Below, one piece after another: positions 25,355 through 32,961 of a DNA stretch of 52,248 nt. The stretch's first letter is position 1. Each line of letters opens with the position of its first letter. Made by a program: the position numbers and the translations under genes. The stretch covers positions 1 to 52,248 of the forward strand of contig CAIUOG010000038.1 in the NCBI GenBank assembly GCA_903900705.1, given 5' to 3'. The notes under the pieces are model-generated. The model was not told the DNA's origin and searched no databases. It saw only the letters and a list, made by a program, of their open reading frames with translations. Origin of the DNA: an uncultured Acidobacteriia bacterium (lineage in GTDB: Bacteria > Acidobacteriota > Terriglobia > Bryobacterales > Bryobacteraceae).

Positions 25355-26085
25355 GCCTGATTGAATTTCACCGCGTTGGTTTTCAGATCGGCCCGAAGGT
25401 CATTCTGCGGGAACTGAATCTTACCGTGGAGGCGGGCGAGACGCTGGTCCTTTTGGGACGCAGCGGGTCCGGCAAGACCACCGCGCTGCGATTGATCAAT
25501 GGCATGTTGTTTCCCACCAGCGGGCAGGTCGTGGTGTCTGAGCGCCCCACCACCGAATGGGATGCGGTGGCGTTGAAGAGGTCCATCGGGTATGTGATTC
25601 AGGAGAGCGGCCTTTTTCCGCATTTCACGGTCGGGAGAAACGTGGGTCTGCAACCCGAACTGGCCGGCTGGCCGAAGGAGAAGATCGGTGAGCGCGTCCG
25701 CACCCTGCTGCGCACCGTGTCGCTGGACCCCGATGAGTTTCTGGCGCGTTATCCCCGTCAGCTGTCCGGTGGGCAGCGGCAGAGGGTTGGCGTGGCACGC
25801 GCACTGGCGGCAGACCCCGGAATCCTGCTTTTCGACGAACCTTTCGGCGCGCTGGATCCCGTGACCAGACTGGATTTGCAGCGTGAGTTTCCGCGCCTGG
25901 TGACCGAACTTGGCAAGACCGCCGTGTTCGTCACCCATGACGTCCGCGAAGCGATGAAACTCGGCACGCGTATCGCGCTCCTCGAAGCCGGCTGTCTGGT
26001 ATTTGCGGGAACACCCGGCGAGTTTCAAATGTGCGGGCATCCGGAAGCGCGAGCCTTTCAGGAGGTGTTTCGGGATGCCGGATAA
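25351..26085 (+). CDS. ABC importer ATPase, OpuC/ProV/EgtV type
   Basis: A 244-residue ATPase. Walker A is GRSGSGKTT near residues 32-40, the signature is LSGGQRQRVGVARALA near 135-150, Walker B is ILLFDEP, and the switch is VTHDVREAMKLGTR. It is shorter than glycine-betaine ATPases with CBS domains and has none, so osmotic gating through CBS is not expected. It overlaps egtD by 4 bases and the permease gene by 11. The closest functional group is the glycine betaine/choline/carnitine and ergothioneine importer family; the operon context favours ergothioneine or its betaine precursor hercynine. Confidence 0.9.
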   Translation: MSLIEFHRVGFQIGPKVILRELNLTVEAGETLVLLGRSGSGKTTALRLINGMLFPTSGQVVVSERPTTEWDAVALKRSIGYVIQESGLFPHFTVGRNVGLQPELAGWPKEKIGERVRTLLRTVSLDPDEFLARYPRQLSGGQRQRVGVARALAADPGILLFDEPFGALDPVTRLDLQREFPRLVTELGKTAVFVTHDVREAMKLGTRIALLEAGCLVFAGTPGEFQMCGHPEARAFQEVFRDAG

Positions 26086-26719
26086 CGTGGTCGACTATGA
26101 CGTGCTGCGGGACATTCTTGAAGAAGGGCTTCCGTTGCTCGGAGAACATCTGGCGCTGGTGATCACGGCTATGGTTATAGCGGCGGCCATTGCAATTCCG
26201 CTGGGAATTCTGGTGGCGCACACCCGACGCTGGCGAGCCCTTGCCACCGGCATCGCCGGCATTGGCCAGACCATCCCCAGCCTCGCTCTGTTTGGATTCC
26301 TGATTCCGCTTCCGCTGATTGGCGGCATTGGCGCGCACACCGCAATCGTCGCTCTTGTTCTCTATGCCGTGTTGCCGATTCTGCGCAACACCATCACGGG
26401 GATTCAGGGAGTGGACCCCGCCGTTCGCGATTCCGCCGTGGCTATGGGGATGACGCGGGCGCAGATGCTGCGCCTGGTGGAATTGCCGCTCGCGGCCCCG
26501 GTGATTCTCTCCGGCCTGCGGATTGCGACCGTTGCGACGATCGGCACCGCGACCATCGCGGCCGCGATCGGAGCCGGAGGACTTGGCGTTTTCATCTTCC
26601 GGGGGATCGCGTCGGTGGACAAGTGGCAGATTCTCGCGGGAGCTATTCCGTCGGCCCTGCTGGCGTTGTGCGCCGACGCCGGCATCGGCTGGCTGGAGAA
26701 GCGATGCGCCTCATCGTAG
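26075..26719 (+). CDS. ABC importer permease, OpuCB/YehW/EgtU type
   Basis: A 214-residue permease with five or six hydrophobic segments and the BPD_transp_1 fold. GIGQTIPSLALFGFLIP near residues 66-82 and LPILRNTITGIQGVDPAVRDSA near 101-122 (the EAA-like loop that contacts the ATPase) are typical of osmoprotectant permeases. The ATG at 26075 has a GGAGG Shine-Dalgarno 9-10 bases upstream and overlaps the ATPase gene by 11 bases. The next gene, encoding the binding protein, overlaps by 16 bases. In characterised EgtU proteins permease and binding domain are fused; here they are separate. Confidence 0.9.
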   Translation: MPDNVVDYDVLRDILEEGLPLLGEHLALVITAMVIAAAIAIPLGILVAHTRRWRALATGIAGIGQTIPSLALFGFLIPLPLIGGIGAHTAIVALVLYAVLPILRNTITGIQGVDPAVRDSAVAMGMTRAQMLRLVELPLAAPVILSGLRIATVATIGTATIAAAIGAGGLGVFIFRGIASVDKWQILAGAIPSALLALCADAGIGWLEKRCASS

Positions 26720-27552
26720 TGTTTTCGCTGCTCCTGACGGTCGCGTGTTCTCGTGAGCCGCGAATCCGGGTGGGATCCAAAAACTTCAGCGAGCAACTGA
26801 TCCTGGGAGAGATTGTCGCGCAGCATCTGGAAAAGCGGCTGGGCGGGCACATCAGCCGGAAGTTCGATCTGGGCGGCACGCTGCTGGCGCATCAGGCGCT
26901 CGACTCGGGAGCCATTGATCTCTATCCGGAGTACACGGGAACGGCGCTGACGGGAGTGTTAAAGAGACCACCGCTTACCGACCCTCGCGAGGTCCTGGCG
27001 CAGGTGCGAAAGGGCTATGCACAGTGGCATCTGCTGTGGCTCGATCCTCTGGGCTTTGAGAATACCTTTGCCATGACCATACGAAAGGAGGACTCTGCCG
27101 CGATTAACCTGTCCGAGGCCGCGCAAACGCGGGCCTGGCGTCTGGGAGCGGGTTACGAGTTCGCGCACCGGCCGGACGGCCTGCCCGGACTGCTGGGCAC
27201 GTATGGCTTGAAAATGCGGGGTTCGCCGAAAACCATGGACCTCGGGCTGCTCTATCAGGCGCTCTCAGGAAAGCAGGTGGATATGGTCGCGGGGAACAGT
27301 ACAGATGGTCTGCTCTCCGTGCTGCCACTGAGAGTCCTCGCCGATGACCGTCACTACTTTCCGCCCTATGAATGCGCGCTGGTGGTGCGGGAGGATCTGG
27401 AGCAGCGGTTTCCGGGAGCCACCGCCGCGTTGCGGGAACTTTCCGGCCGGATCGACAGCGACACCATGCGCCGGCTGAACTACGAACTCGACGGCAGGCA
27501 CCGTCCGGTTCGCGAAATTGCGCGAGGATTCCTGCGTGCGGCGGCGCTGTAA
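26704..27552 (+). CDS. ABC importer substrate-binding lipoprotein, OpuAC/OsmF/EgtU type
   Basis: A 282-residue binding protein with a lipobox (LLTVAC, acylated Cys near residue 15). The mature domain begins IRVGSKNFSEQLILGEIVAQ, the hallmark of the OsmF/OpuBC/EgtU group. DLYPEYTGTALTG near 79-91 is also typical, as is GNSTDGLLS near 198-206. Ligands of this group carry a trimethylammonium group (betaine, choline, carnitine, ergothioneine). Being downstream of egtB and egtD, it may bind ergothioneine or hercynine; this is inference. The stop directly abuts the stop of the convergent TPR gene. Confidence 0.88.
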   Translation: MRLIVVFSLLLTVACSREPRIRVGSKNFSEQLILGEIVAQHLEKRLGGHISRKFDLGGTLLAHQALDSGAIDLYPEYTGTALTGVLKRPPLTDPREVLAQVRKGYAQWHLLWLDPLGFENTFAMTIRKEDSAAINLSEAAQTRAWRLGAGYEFAHRPDGLPGLLGTYGLKMRGSPKTMDLGLLYQALSGKQVDMVAGNSTDGLLSVLPLRVLADDRHYFPPYECALVVREDLEQRFPGATAALRELSGRIDSDTMRRLNYELDGRHRPVREIARGFLRAAAL

Positions 27553-28893
27553 TCATCGCGGCGTCAGGTTCTTCTTCTGCTCTTTGAGTTCCTGAATGTG
27601 GGCCGTGACCTTCCTTGCGTCCGCCATGCGTCCGGCGCCGCGCAGAAAAGTAGCGTAGGCCTCCAGCGTTTCGCCCATTTCCAACTGATCGCTGCCGAGC
27701 GGCTTCTCTCCAATCAGCAGCGCCCGCTGAAAGTATTGGTCGGCGCTCTTCGGGTCGTTCTTCGCCTGAAAAATCAAAGCCAGATTCGAGAGGCTTTCCA
27801 CGTCCTGCCGTTCGCGGATCGAGAGCGCGCGGCGGAACAGCGGCTCAGCTTCGTCGAAGCGCTGTTGCGCCGAGTAGAGTGCCGCCAGGTTATCGAGTGA
27901 CTGCGCAACGAGCGGGCTGTAAGGCCCCTGCGTCGAAAGCCAGATCTGCAGGGACCGCTGGAACAGCGGTTCGGCCTCCGCGAACTTATTGTCGTAGAAG
28001 TAATTCAGCGCCAGATTATCCAGTGCGGGCGCCACATCGCTGTGCCGCGCGCCGAGCGTCTTCTCGCGAATGGAAAGAGCCCGCTGCAGCACCGGCGCGG
28101 CCTCCCCGTAGTTCTTTTCGCGGCGCAGCATCAGACCCAGACGGTCGAGTATTCCGGTAAGAGAGTAACTCTCATCGCCCAGCTTCTTTTCGCTGATCGA
28201 CAGGGCTTTCTCGAAATTCAGGCGCGCGACTTTGGGCTTCGCGTCGCGCTCTTCGAGCATGGCGATGTTCAGGTAATTGGTGGCGATCTCGATGTTGTCC
28301 GGTCCCAACCGGTTGACGCGGGTCGTCAGGGCTGCCGCAAATGCCTGGCGGGCCTCCGCATACTGCTTTAGTTCTAGATAAGCGCTGGCCAGGCTGTCAT
28401 AGTCAGTCGATACCTTGGCGTCGTCCGGACCCGTGGCGCGAATATCAAGCGCCAGCGCGCGTTCCAGCACCGGAATGGCCCGGGGTGTCTGGCTCCCGGC
28501 GCGATAGGCGCCCGCCAGGCGCAGCAGATGCGGTACCAGATCATGGCTGTCCGACCCCAGCGGCTTTTCGAGCGCGCCAACCGCGCGTTCCTCAAAGGCG
28601 ATCGCCTCGTCGTATTTGCCGGTGAGCAGGTCCAGGTCACAGAGGGCTTCCAGAGCATCGGCCAGATGCCCGGGCGTGGCGGGATCGGCTTCATCGAGCG
28701 CCTCGGAGTCCTGGATGGCCAGCCGCAATTGCCTGTCGGCCTCCGCGTAACGGCTCTGTGTGGCCGCCGCGCGGCCAGATGCCAGATGTATCTCGAAGGG
28801 ACTCAATTTGGGCTGGGCAAACAGCGCCCCGTACGGTAAGGGCGGAAATATAAGCGCAACGAAAATCAGCGCAACGATGACGGCGGAACGCAT
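27553..28893 (-). CDS. Exported tetratricopeptide repeat protein
   Basis: A 446-residue protein with an N-terminal signal (MRSAVIVALIFVALIFPPLP) and roughly nine TPR units of about 42 residues. Spacing and sequence (for example DNLAALYSAQQRFDEAEPLF) resemble kinesin-light-chain-type repeats. No catalytic domain is present. It probably acts as a periplasmic or membrane-anchored scaffold; its partner is unknown. The ATG at 28893 is chosen because it gives the signal peptide; an extension further upstream would overlap the divergent VTT gene. The stop abuts that of the binding-protein gene. Confidence 0.87.
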   Translation of the reverse strand: MRSAVIVALIFVALIFPPLPYGALFAQPKLSPFEIHLASGRAAATQSRYAEADRQLRLAIQDSEALDEADPATPGHLADALEALCDLDLLTGKYDEAIAFEERAVGALEKPLGSDSHDLVPHLLRLAGAYRAGSQTPRAIPVLERALALDIRATGPDDAKVSTDYDSLASAYLELKQYAEARQAFAAALTTRVNRLGPDNIEIATNYLNIAMLEERDAKPKVARLNFEKALSISEKKLGDESYSLTGILDRLGLMLRREKNYGEAAPVLQRALSIREKTLGARHSDVAPALDNLALNYFYDNKFAEAEPLFQRSLQIWLSTQGPYSPLVAQSLDNLAALYSAQQRFDEAEPLFRRALSIRERQDVESLSNLALIFQAKNDPKSADQYFQRALLIGEKPLGSDQLEMGETLEAYATFLRGAGRMADARKVTAHIQELKEQKKNLTPR

Positions 28894-28923
28894 GGCTCTA
28901 TGATGACGCGTTAAGATTGAAAA

Positions 28924-29511
28924 TTGTTCCGCCATCTGACCGACATCCTTGTGGCGTGGGGTCCCGCCGGCATTCTGTTGCTCTCCATTCTGGATTCTTC
29001 GGGGATTCCCGTCGCCGGGGTCTTTGATGCCCTGCTCATTTTTATCGCCGTGAAGAATCCTTCGGTGGCCTGGCTTTGCGCGGGCCTGGCGGTGGTGGGT
29101 TCCACCACCGGAAACGTGATGCTGTTCTGGGCCGCGCATAAGGGGGGCAGCCGGTACGTGCAGAATTCCGCGCCGGACGGTCGTTCCGCCCGCTTCCGCG
29201 AATGGTTCCGGCGTTACGGCATGGTAACGGTCTTCGTGCCTGCGCTGGTGCCGATTCCCATGCCCCTGAAACTCTTTGTCGTCAGCGCCGGGGTGATGGG
29301 GACGCCGCTGAGTGAGTTTATCTCCGTGGTGGCCGTCGCCCGAATTCTGCGCTATTTCGGCGAAGCCTGGCTGGGCATGAGACTCGGTCTGGAATCGACG
29401 GCATTTTTGAAATCGCACGTCTGGCATTTCGTCGCCGGGGCACTGGTGCTTTCGGGGCTGCTTTACGTTTTCATCCGCCTGCGTGACAGGGACCGCGTGA
29501 TTTCGATATAA
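28924..29511 (+). CDS. DedA/VTT-domain membrane protein
   Basis: A 195-residue inner-membrane protein of the SNARE-associated/VTT (DedA) family. Features are SILDSSGIPVAGVFDALL near residues 19-36, LAVVGSTTGNVMLFWAAHKGG, a FRRYGMVTVFVPALVPIPMP re-entrant segment near 97-116 and a C-terminal helix. Family members flip lipids such as undecaprenyl phosphate or phosphatidylethanolamine. The predicted start is a TTG at 28924 because no ATG or GTG is available upstream in frame. A TATGAT (28899-28904) in the 30-base divergent gap may serve as its -10. Confidence 0.82.
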   Translation: MFRHLTDILVAWGPAGILLLSILDSSGIPVAGVFDALLIFIAVKNPSVAWLCAGLAVVGSTTGNVMLFWAAHKGGSRYVQNSAPDGRSARFREWFRRYGMVTVFVPALVPIPMPLKLFVVSAGVMGTPLSEFISVVAVARILRYFGEAWLGMRLGLESTAFLKSHVWHFVAGALVLSGLLYVFIRLRDRDRVISI

Positions 29512-29512
29512 A
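29507..29512 (+). promoter_or_regulatory. -10-like element TATAAA, 7 bases before the VOC gene
   Basis: TATAAA overlaps the stop codon of the VTT gene and ends 7 bases before the ATG at 29520. No Shine-Dalgarno is visible in between. It may provide an internal, leaderless promoter for the VOC-esterase pair. Confidence 0.4.
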
Positions 29513-29519
29513 AGTCCAC

Positions 29520-29897
29520 ATGCTTGCCCAATCCAGACTCATGGCCTTCGTCTGCACCGCGAACGAAGACAAGGCGCGCGGCTTTTATCGGGACACCCTG
29601 GGGTTAACGCTGCTGGAAGAGCATCAGTTCGCCATGGTCTTCGACGCCAATGGAATTGAGTTGCGCGTCTCGAAGTCAGCCACCCATCAGCCAGCCAGGC
29701 ACACTGTGCTCGGGTGGCAGGTGCCCGACATCGTGGCCTCGGTGAAACAACTGGAAAACGCCGGTGTAGTATTCCATCGCTACGAAGGCATGGGGCAGGA
29801 CGAAAACGCAGTCTGGAAGGCGCCGGGCGGTTCGAAGGTAGCGTGGTTTCCGGACCCCGATGGCAACGTTCTCAGTCTCACGGAGCATCCTCTATGA
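29520..29897 (+). CDS. VOC family (glyoxalase/bleomycin-resistance fold) protein
   Basis: A 125-residue protein with two beta-alpha-beta-beta-beta units of the vicinal oxygen chelate fold. The N-terminal unit reads AFVCTANEDKARGFYRDTLGL, and the C-terminal unit ends VAWFPDPDGNVLSLTEH, with the conserved Glu metal ligand. Possible roles include a small dioxygenase, isomerase or binding protein; the substrate is unknown. It starts 8 bases after the VTT gene and overlaps the esterase gene by 4 bases, so the latter two are translationally coupled. Confidence 0.88.
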   Translation: MLAQSRLMAFVCTANEDKARGFYRDTLGLTLLEEHQFAMVFDANGIELRVSKSATHQPARHTVLGWQVPDIVASVKQLENAGVVFHRYEGMGQDENAVWKAPGGSKVAWFPDPDGNVLSLTEHPL

Positions 29898-31666
29898 AGA
29901 AATTCCTGCCGGGAGCGCTGATGCTCCTGTCATCCCTCGTGTTCGCCCAGCAGATCCCGCAGAACCCCGCCTATGTCCTGGGGCCGGATTCGCAGCCGAA
30001 ACCGGGCGTGCCCAAAGGCAAGGTCAGCCGGTTTGATTTCACGGGCAGCCGTATTCTTCCGGGCACCACGCGCTCCGTCTCGGTCTATGTTCCGGCACAA
30101 TATGACGGCTCCCGGCCGGCCTGCGTGATGATCTTTCAGGATGGATCGGGCTATGCGAATGAGACTGGCGGAACGCGCGCGCCCATCGTGATGGACAACC
30201 TGATCGCCGAGGGCTCCATGCCGGTGACGATTGGCATCTTTGTCGACCCTGGTGTTACGCCCGCGCTCAACGATTCGCAGATGGCCCGCTATCACCGGAG
30301 CCTCGAATACGACGGCCTGGGCGACACCTATGCGCGCTTCCTGATTGAGGAACTCGTGCCGGAAGTGGAACGCCGTTACAGCGTGAAAATCTCCGCGAAT
30401 CCGGACGACCGAGGCGTGGCGGGAGGAAGTTCCGGCGGCATCGCCGCCTTTAACGCCGCGTGGGAGCGGCCCGATTCCTTCCATCGCGTGATCAGCTACA
30501 TCGGCAGCTTCACGAATCTGCGCGGCGGAGATACGCTCGCCGATATGATTCGCAAGGTGGAACCGAAGCCCCTTCGGATCTTCATGCAGGATGGCAGCAA
30601 TGACCAGTCCATTTATTCCGGCGCCTGGTTTCCGGCCAATCAACTGGTATTCGGATCACTGGAGTATGCGGGGTACGACGCGAAGTTTGTGGTCGGGACC
30701 GAAGGGCACAGCGGCCGGCATGGCTCGTCGATCCTGCCCGAAGCTCTCCGCTGGGTGTGGCGCGGGTATCCGAAGCCGATTGTGGCCTCCAAAGGCGGTC
30801 CGGGCGCGCGTCACTATGTGACCGACTTCCTCGATCCCGATCACGACTGGGAATTGGTGGGACAGGGCTACGGGATGGCGGAGGCCCCGGCGGTGGACAA
30901 AGATGGCACGTTGTATTTCGCGGATTCGAAGGCGTCTAAGATCTACAAACTGGCCGGCGATGGCAAACCGGTTGTGTACAAAGACAACACCGGTGGCGCG
31001 ACTGGCCTGATGTTCGGTCCGGATGGCCGCTTGTATGCCACGCAGCCGGCGCGCAAGAGGATTGTTGCCTACACGACGGCAGGAGCGGAAGTAGTGGTAG
31101 CCACCGCGGTGGACGCGCGTGATATCGCGGTGACCAGCCAGGGCGTGATCTATTTTACGGACCCGGCCGCCCGTCGCATCTGGATGCTGGGTGCCGACAG
31201 GAAGAAATCCGTCGTATTTCAGAGCACGCCGGAGAACAACATCACCTTCCCGGCAAGCCTGCGCCTCACGCCGGACGAGCATTTACTCAACGTGACGGAT
31301 CGTGACAGCCGCTGGGTGTGGTCTTTCCAGATCGCGGAGGATCATTCGCTTCGCTACGGCATGGCATTTCATCATCTGGAAGCGCCGGACGAAGCCACCG
31401 TGACCGGGGCCGCCGGCATGGCAACCGATACCACCGGTCATTTGTTTGTGGCGACGAAGCTCGGGATCCAGATCTGTGATCAGCCGGGGCGAGTGGTGGG
31501 AATTATCCGAAAGCCGGAGAGCGGAGCGGTCACCTCTGTGGTGTTCGGCGGCCCCGGCCTGCACACGCTCTATGCAACCACCGGCGACAGGGTTTATTCG
31601 CGTGTGGTGAGGCGGACGGGAGTCCTGCCGTGGGTTCCGGCAAAACTCCCGCGCCCGCAATTGTAG
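29894..31666 (+). CDS. Exported esterase D-like hydrolase fused to an SMP-30/gluconolactonase beta-propeller
   Basis: A 590-residue protein with a signal peptide (residues 1-18, ending LVFAQ). The first half is an enterochelin-esterase-like alpha/beta hydrolase: SVYVPAQYDGSRPACVMIFQ, then FLIEELVPEVERRY, then the nucleophile elbow GGSSGGIAAFNAA. From about residue 330 a six-bladed propeller of the SMP-30 type follows, with AVDKDGTLYFADSKASKIYK, GLMFGPDGRLYATQP and VTSQGVIYFTDPAARRIWM. Both halves occur separately in sugar-lactone and ester metabolism; the fusion suggests sequential steps on one extracellular substrate. It converges with the enolase-family gene across 6 bases. Confidence 0.88.
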   Translation: MKKFLPGALMLLSSLVFAQQIPQNPAYVLGPDSQPKPGVPKGKVSRFDFTGSRILPGTTRSVSVYVPAQYDGSRPACVMIFQDGSGYANETGGTRAPIVMDNLIAEGSMPVTIGIFVDPGVTPALNDSQMARYHRSLEYDGLGDTYARFLIEELVPEVERRYSVKISANPDDRGVAGGSSGGIAAFNAAWERPDSFHRVISYIGSFTNLRGGDTLADMIRKVEPKPLRIFMQDGSNDQSIYSGAWFPANQLVFGSLEYAGYDAKFVVGTEGHSGRHGSSILPEALRWVWRGYPKPIVASKGGPGARHYVTDFLDPDHDWELVGQGYGMAEAPAVDKDGTLYFADSKASKIYKLAGDGKPVVYKDNTGGATGLMFGPDGRLYATQPARKRIVAYTTAGAEVVVATAVDARDIAVTSQGVIYFTDPAARRIWMLGADRKKSVVFQSTPENNITFPASLRLTPDEHLLNVTDRDSRWVWSFQIAEDHSLRYGMAFHHLEAPDEATVTGAAGMATDTTGHLFVATKLGIQICDQPGRVVGIIRKPESGAVTSVVFGGPGLHTLYATTGDRVYSRVVRRTGVLPWVPAKLPRPQL

Positions 31667-31672
31667 AGGCAC

Positions 31673-32914
31673 TTACCAGTTGGTAATGGACCCATCCGGG
31701 CGGAAATAGGTTTGCGCCCGGTTGGTGTCGTACTTCGTCACGTCGAGAAGCGGGGTCAATTGCTTCATGTCGAGTTCCACGCCGAGGCCGGGACGTTCAT
31801 TCGGATAAAGCTTCCCGTCTTTGAAATCGAGACAGACGGGGAGGTGTGGCAGTGTCTTGCCCTGGAAGTTGTACTCCATCAGCACCGGGCCGGAGAAAGT
31901 GGACAGACAGTTCACGAGCGCGGCGGTGGCGATGGGGCCGGTGAAGTGTGGAATGATCCCGATAAAGTGCGTCTCGCACAGCGCCGCGACCTTCATCATC
32001 TCGGTAATGCCGCCAACGTTCGGCAGGGTGGCGCGAACATAATCGATATCGTGGTTTTCCACCAGCCGGTTGAAGTCCCATTTGTTCCCCCACTCCTCGC
32101 CGGCGGCAATGGGAACCTTCACCATGGTGCGCAGTTTCGGAAGATCCTGATCGAAGACCTCGGTGCGTACGGGATCTTCCACGAACAGGGGCGCGAGTGG
32201 TTCGATCAGGGTGGCGCAGCGGACGGCGTCAATCAGATCGAAGCGCTGGTGGAAGTCGATACAGAAATCACCGTTCGGACCAACGCCTTCGCGAGCCTGC
32301 CTGCAGTCTTCGTAGACCTGCAGCACTCGTTCGCGCGTGTTGTAGACGGAGCCGCCGCGCCCGAGCGATGCCGCGTCCATGCGGTAGGCGCGATATCCGG
32401 CCGCGATGGTCAGCGCCGCGCGCTCTTTCACGCTCATGCCGGGCTGAATGCCGGGAATGGCGCCAGCCGTGTTGTAGCACTCGCAGTAGTTGCGCGATGC
32501 GCCACCGAGCACCTGGTGCACGGGCAGTTTGAGGACCTTGCCCCGGATATCCCATAACGCCATGTCCAGCGCACCCAGCGCGTGCTCTTTCTCACGTCCG
32601 GGCGGGTAGAAGAACGACCGCGTCATATCCTGCCAGAGCCGCTCAATGTGCCCCGGATCCTGCCCGATCAGCCGGCCCGCGCACTGCCGCAGGGTATCGG
32701 TAAAGCCGCCTTCGCCAATCCCGGTGATGCCCGCGTCCGTCTCGATGGTGACCACCGTATCCGCCTGATTGAACAGGGGATTCGGGTTGGGCGGGGCATA
32801 TGCCCGGACCCGGGTGATCTTCATTTTGGGCAAGGCCGCCTGGGCGCGGGGAACAGCAGTCACGCCCGCCGTGGAAGCGGCGGCCAGGGATTGCAGGAAG
32901 GTTCGGCGATTCAT
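31673..32914 (-). CDS. Tat-exported enolase-superfamily protein (mandelate racemase/galactonate dehydratase-like)
   Basis: A 413-residue protein with a twin-arginine signal (MNRRTFLQSLAAAS). The mature part has the N-terminal cap (TVVTIETDAGITGIGEGG) and the barrel metal ligands: Asp in CIDFHQRFD, Glu in FVEDPV and Glu in AAGEEW. IPHFTGPIATAA supplies a likely catalytic His. At the usual KxK position the sequence reads RAYRMD, so the base differs from muconate-lactonising and racemase types. An acid-sugar dehydratase is the best guess. The ATG at 32914 gives the Tat signal; TATACT on the minus strand lies about 10 bases upstream of it. Confidence 0.88.
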   Translation of the reverse strand: MNRRTFLQSLAAASTAGVTAVPRAQAALPKMKITRVRAYAPPNPNPLFNQADTVVTIETDAGITGIGEGGFTDTLRQCAGRLIGQDPGHIERLWQDMTRSFFYPPGREKEHALGALDMALWDIRGKVLKLPVHQVLGGASRNYCECYNTAGAIPGIQPGMSVKERAALTIAAGYRAYRMDAASLGRGGSVYNTRERVLQVYEDCRQAREGVGPNGDFCIDFHQRFDLIDAVRCATLIEPLAPLFVEDPVRTEVFDQDLPKLRTMVKVPIAAGEEWGNKWDFNRLVENHDIDYVRATLPNVGGITEMMKVAALCETHFIGIIPHFTGPIATAALVNCLSTFSGPVLMEYNFQGKTLPHLPVCLDFKDGKLYPNERPGLGVELDMKQLTPLLDVTKYDTNRAQTYFRPDGSITNW

Positions 32915-32961
32915 GATGCCCGCCAGTATATGACAACCCGTCGGCAGGGCCGTATAGGACA

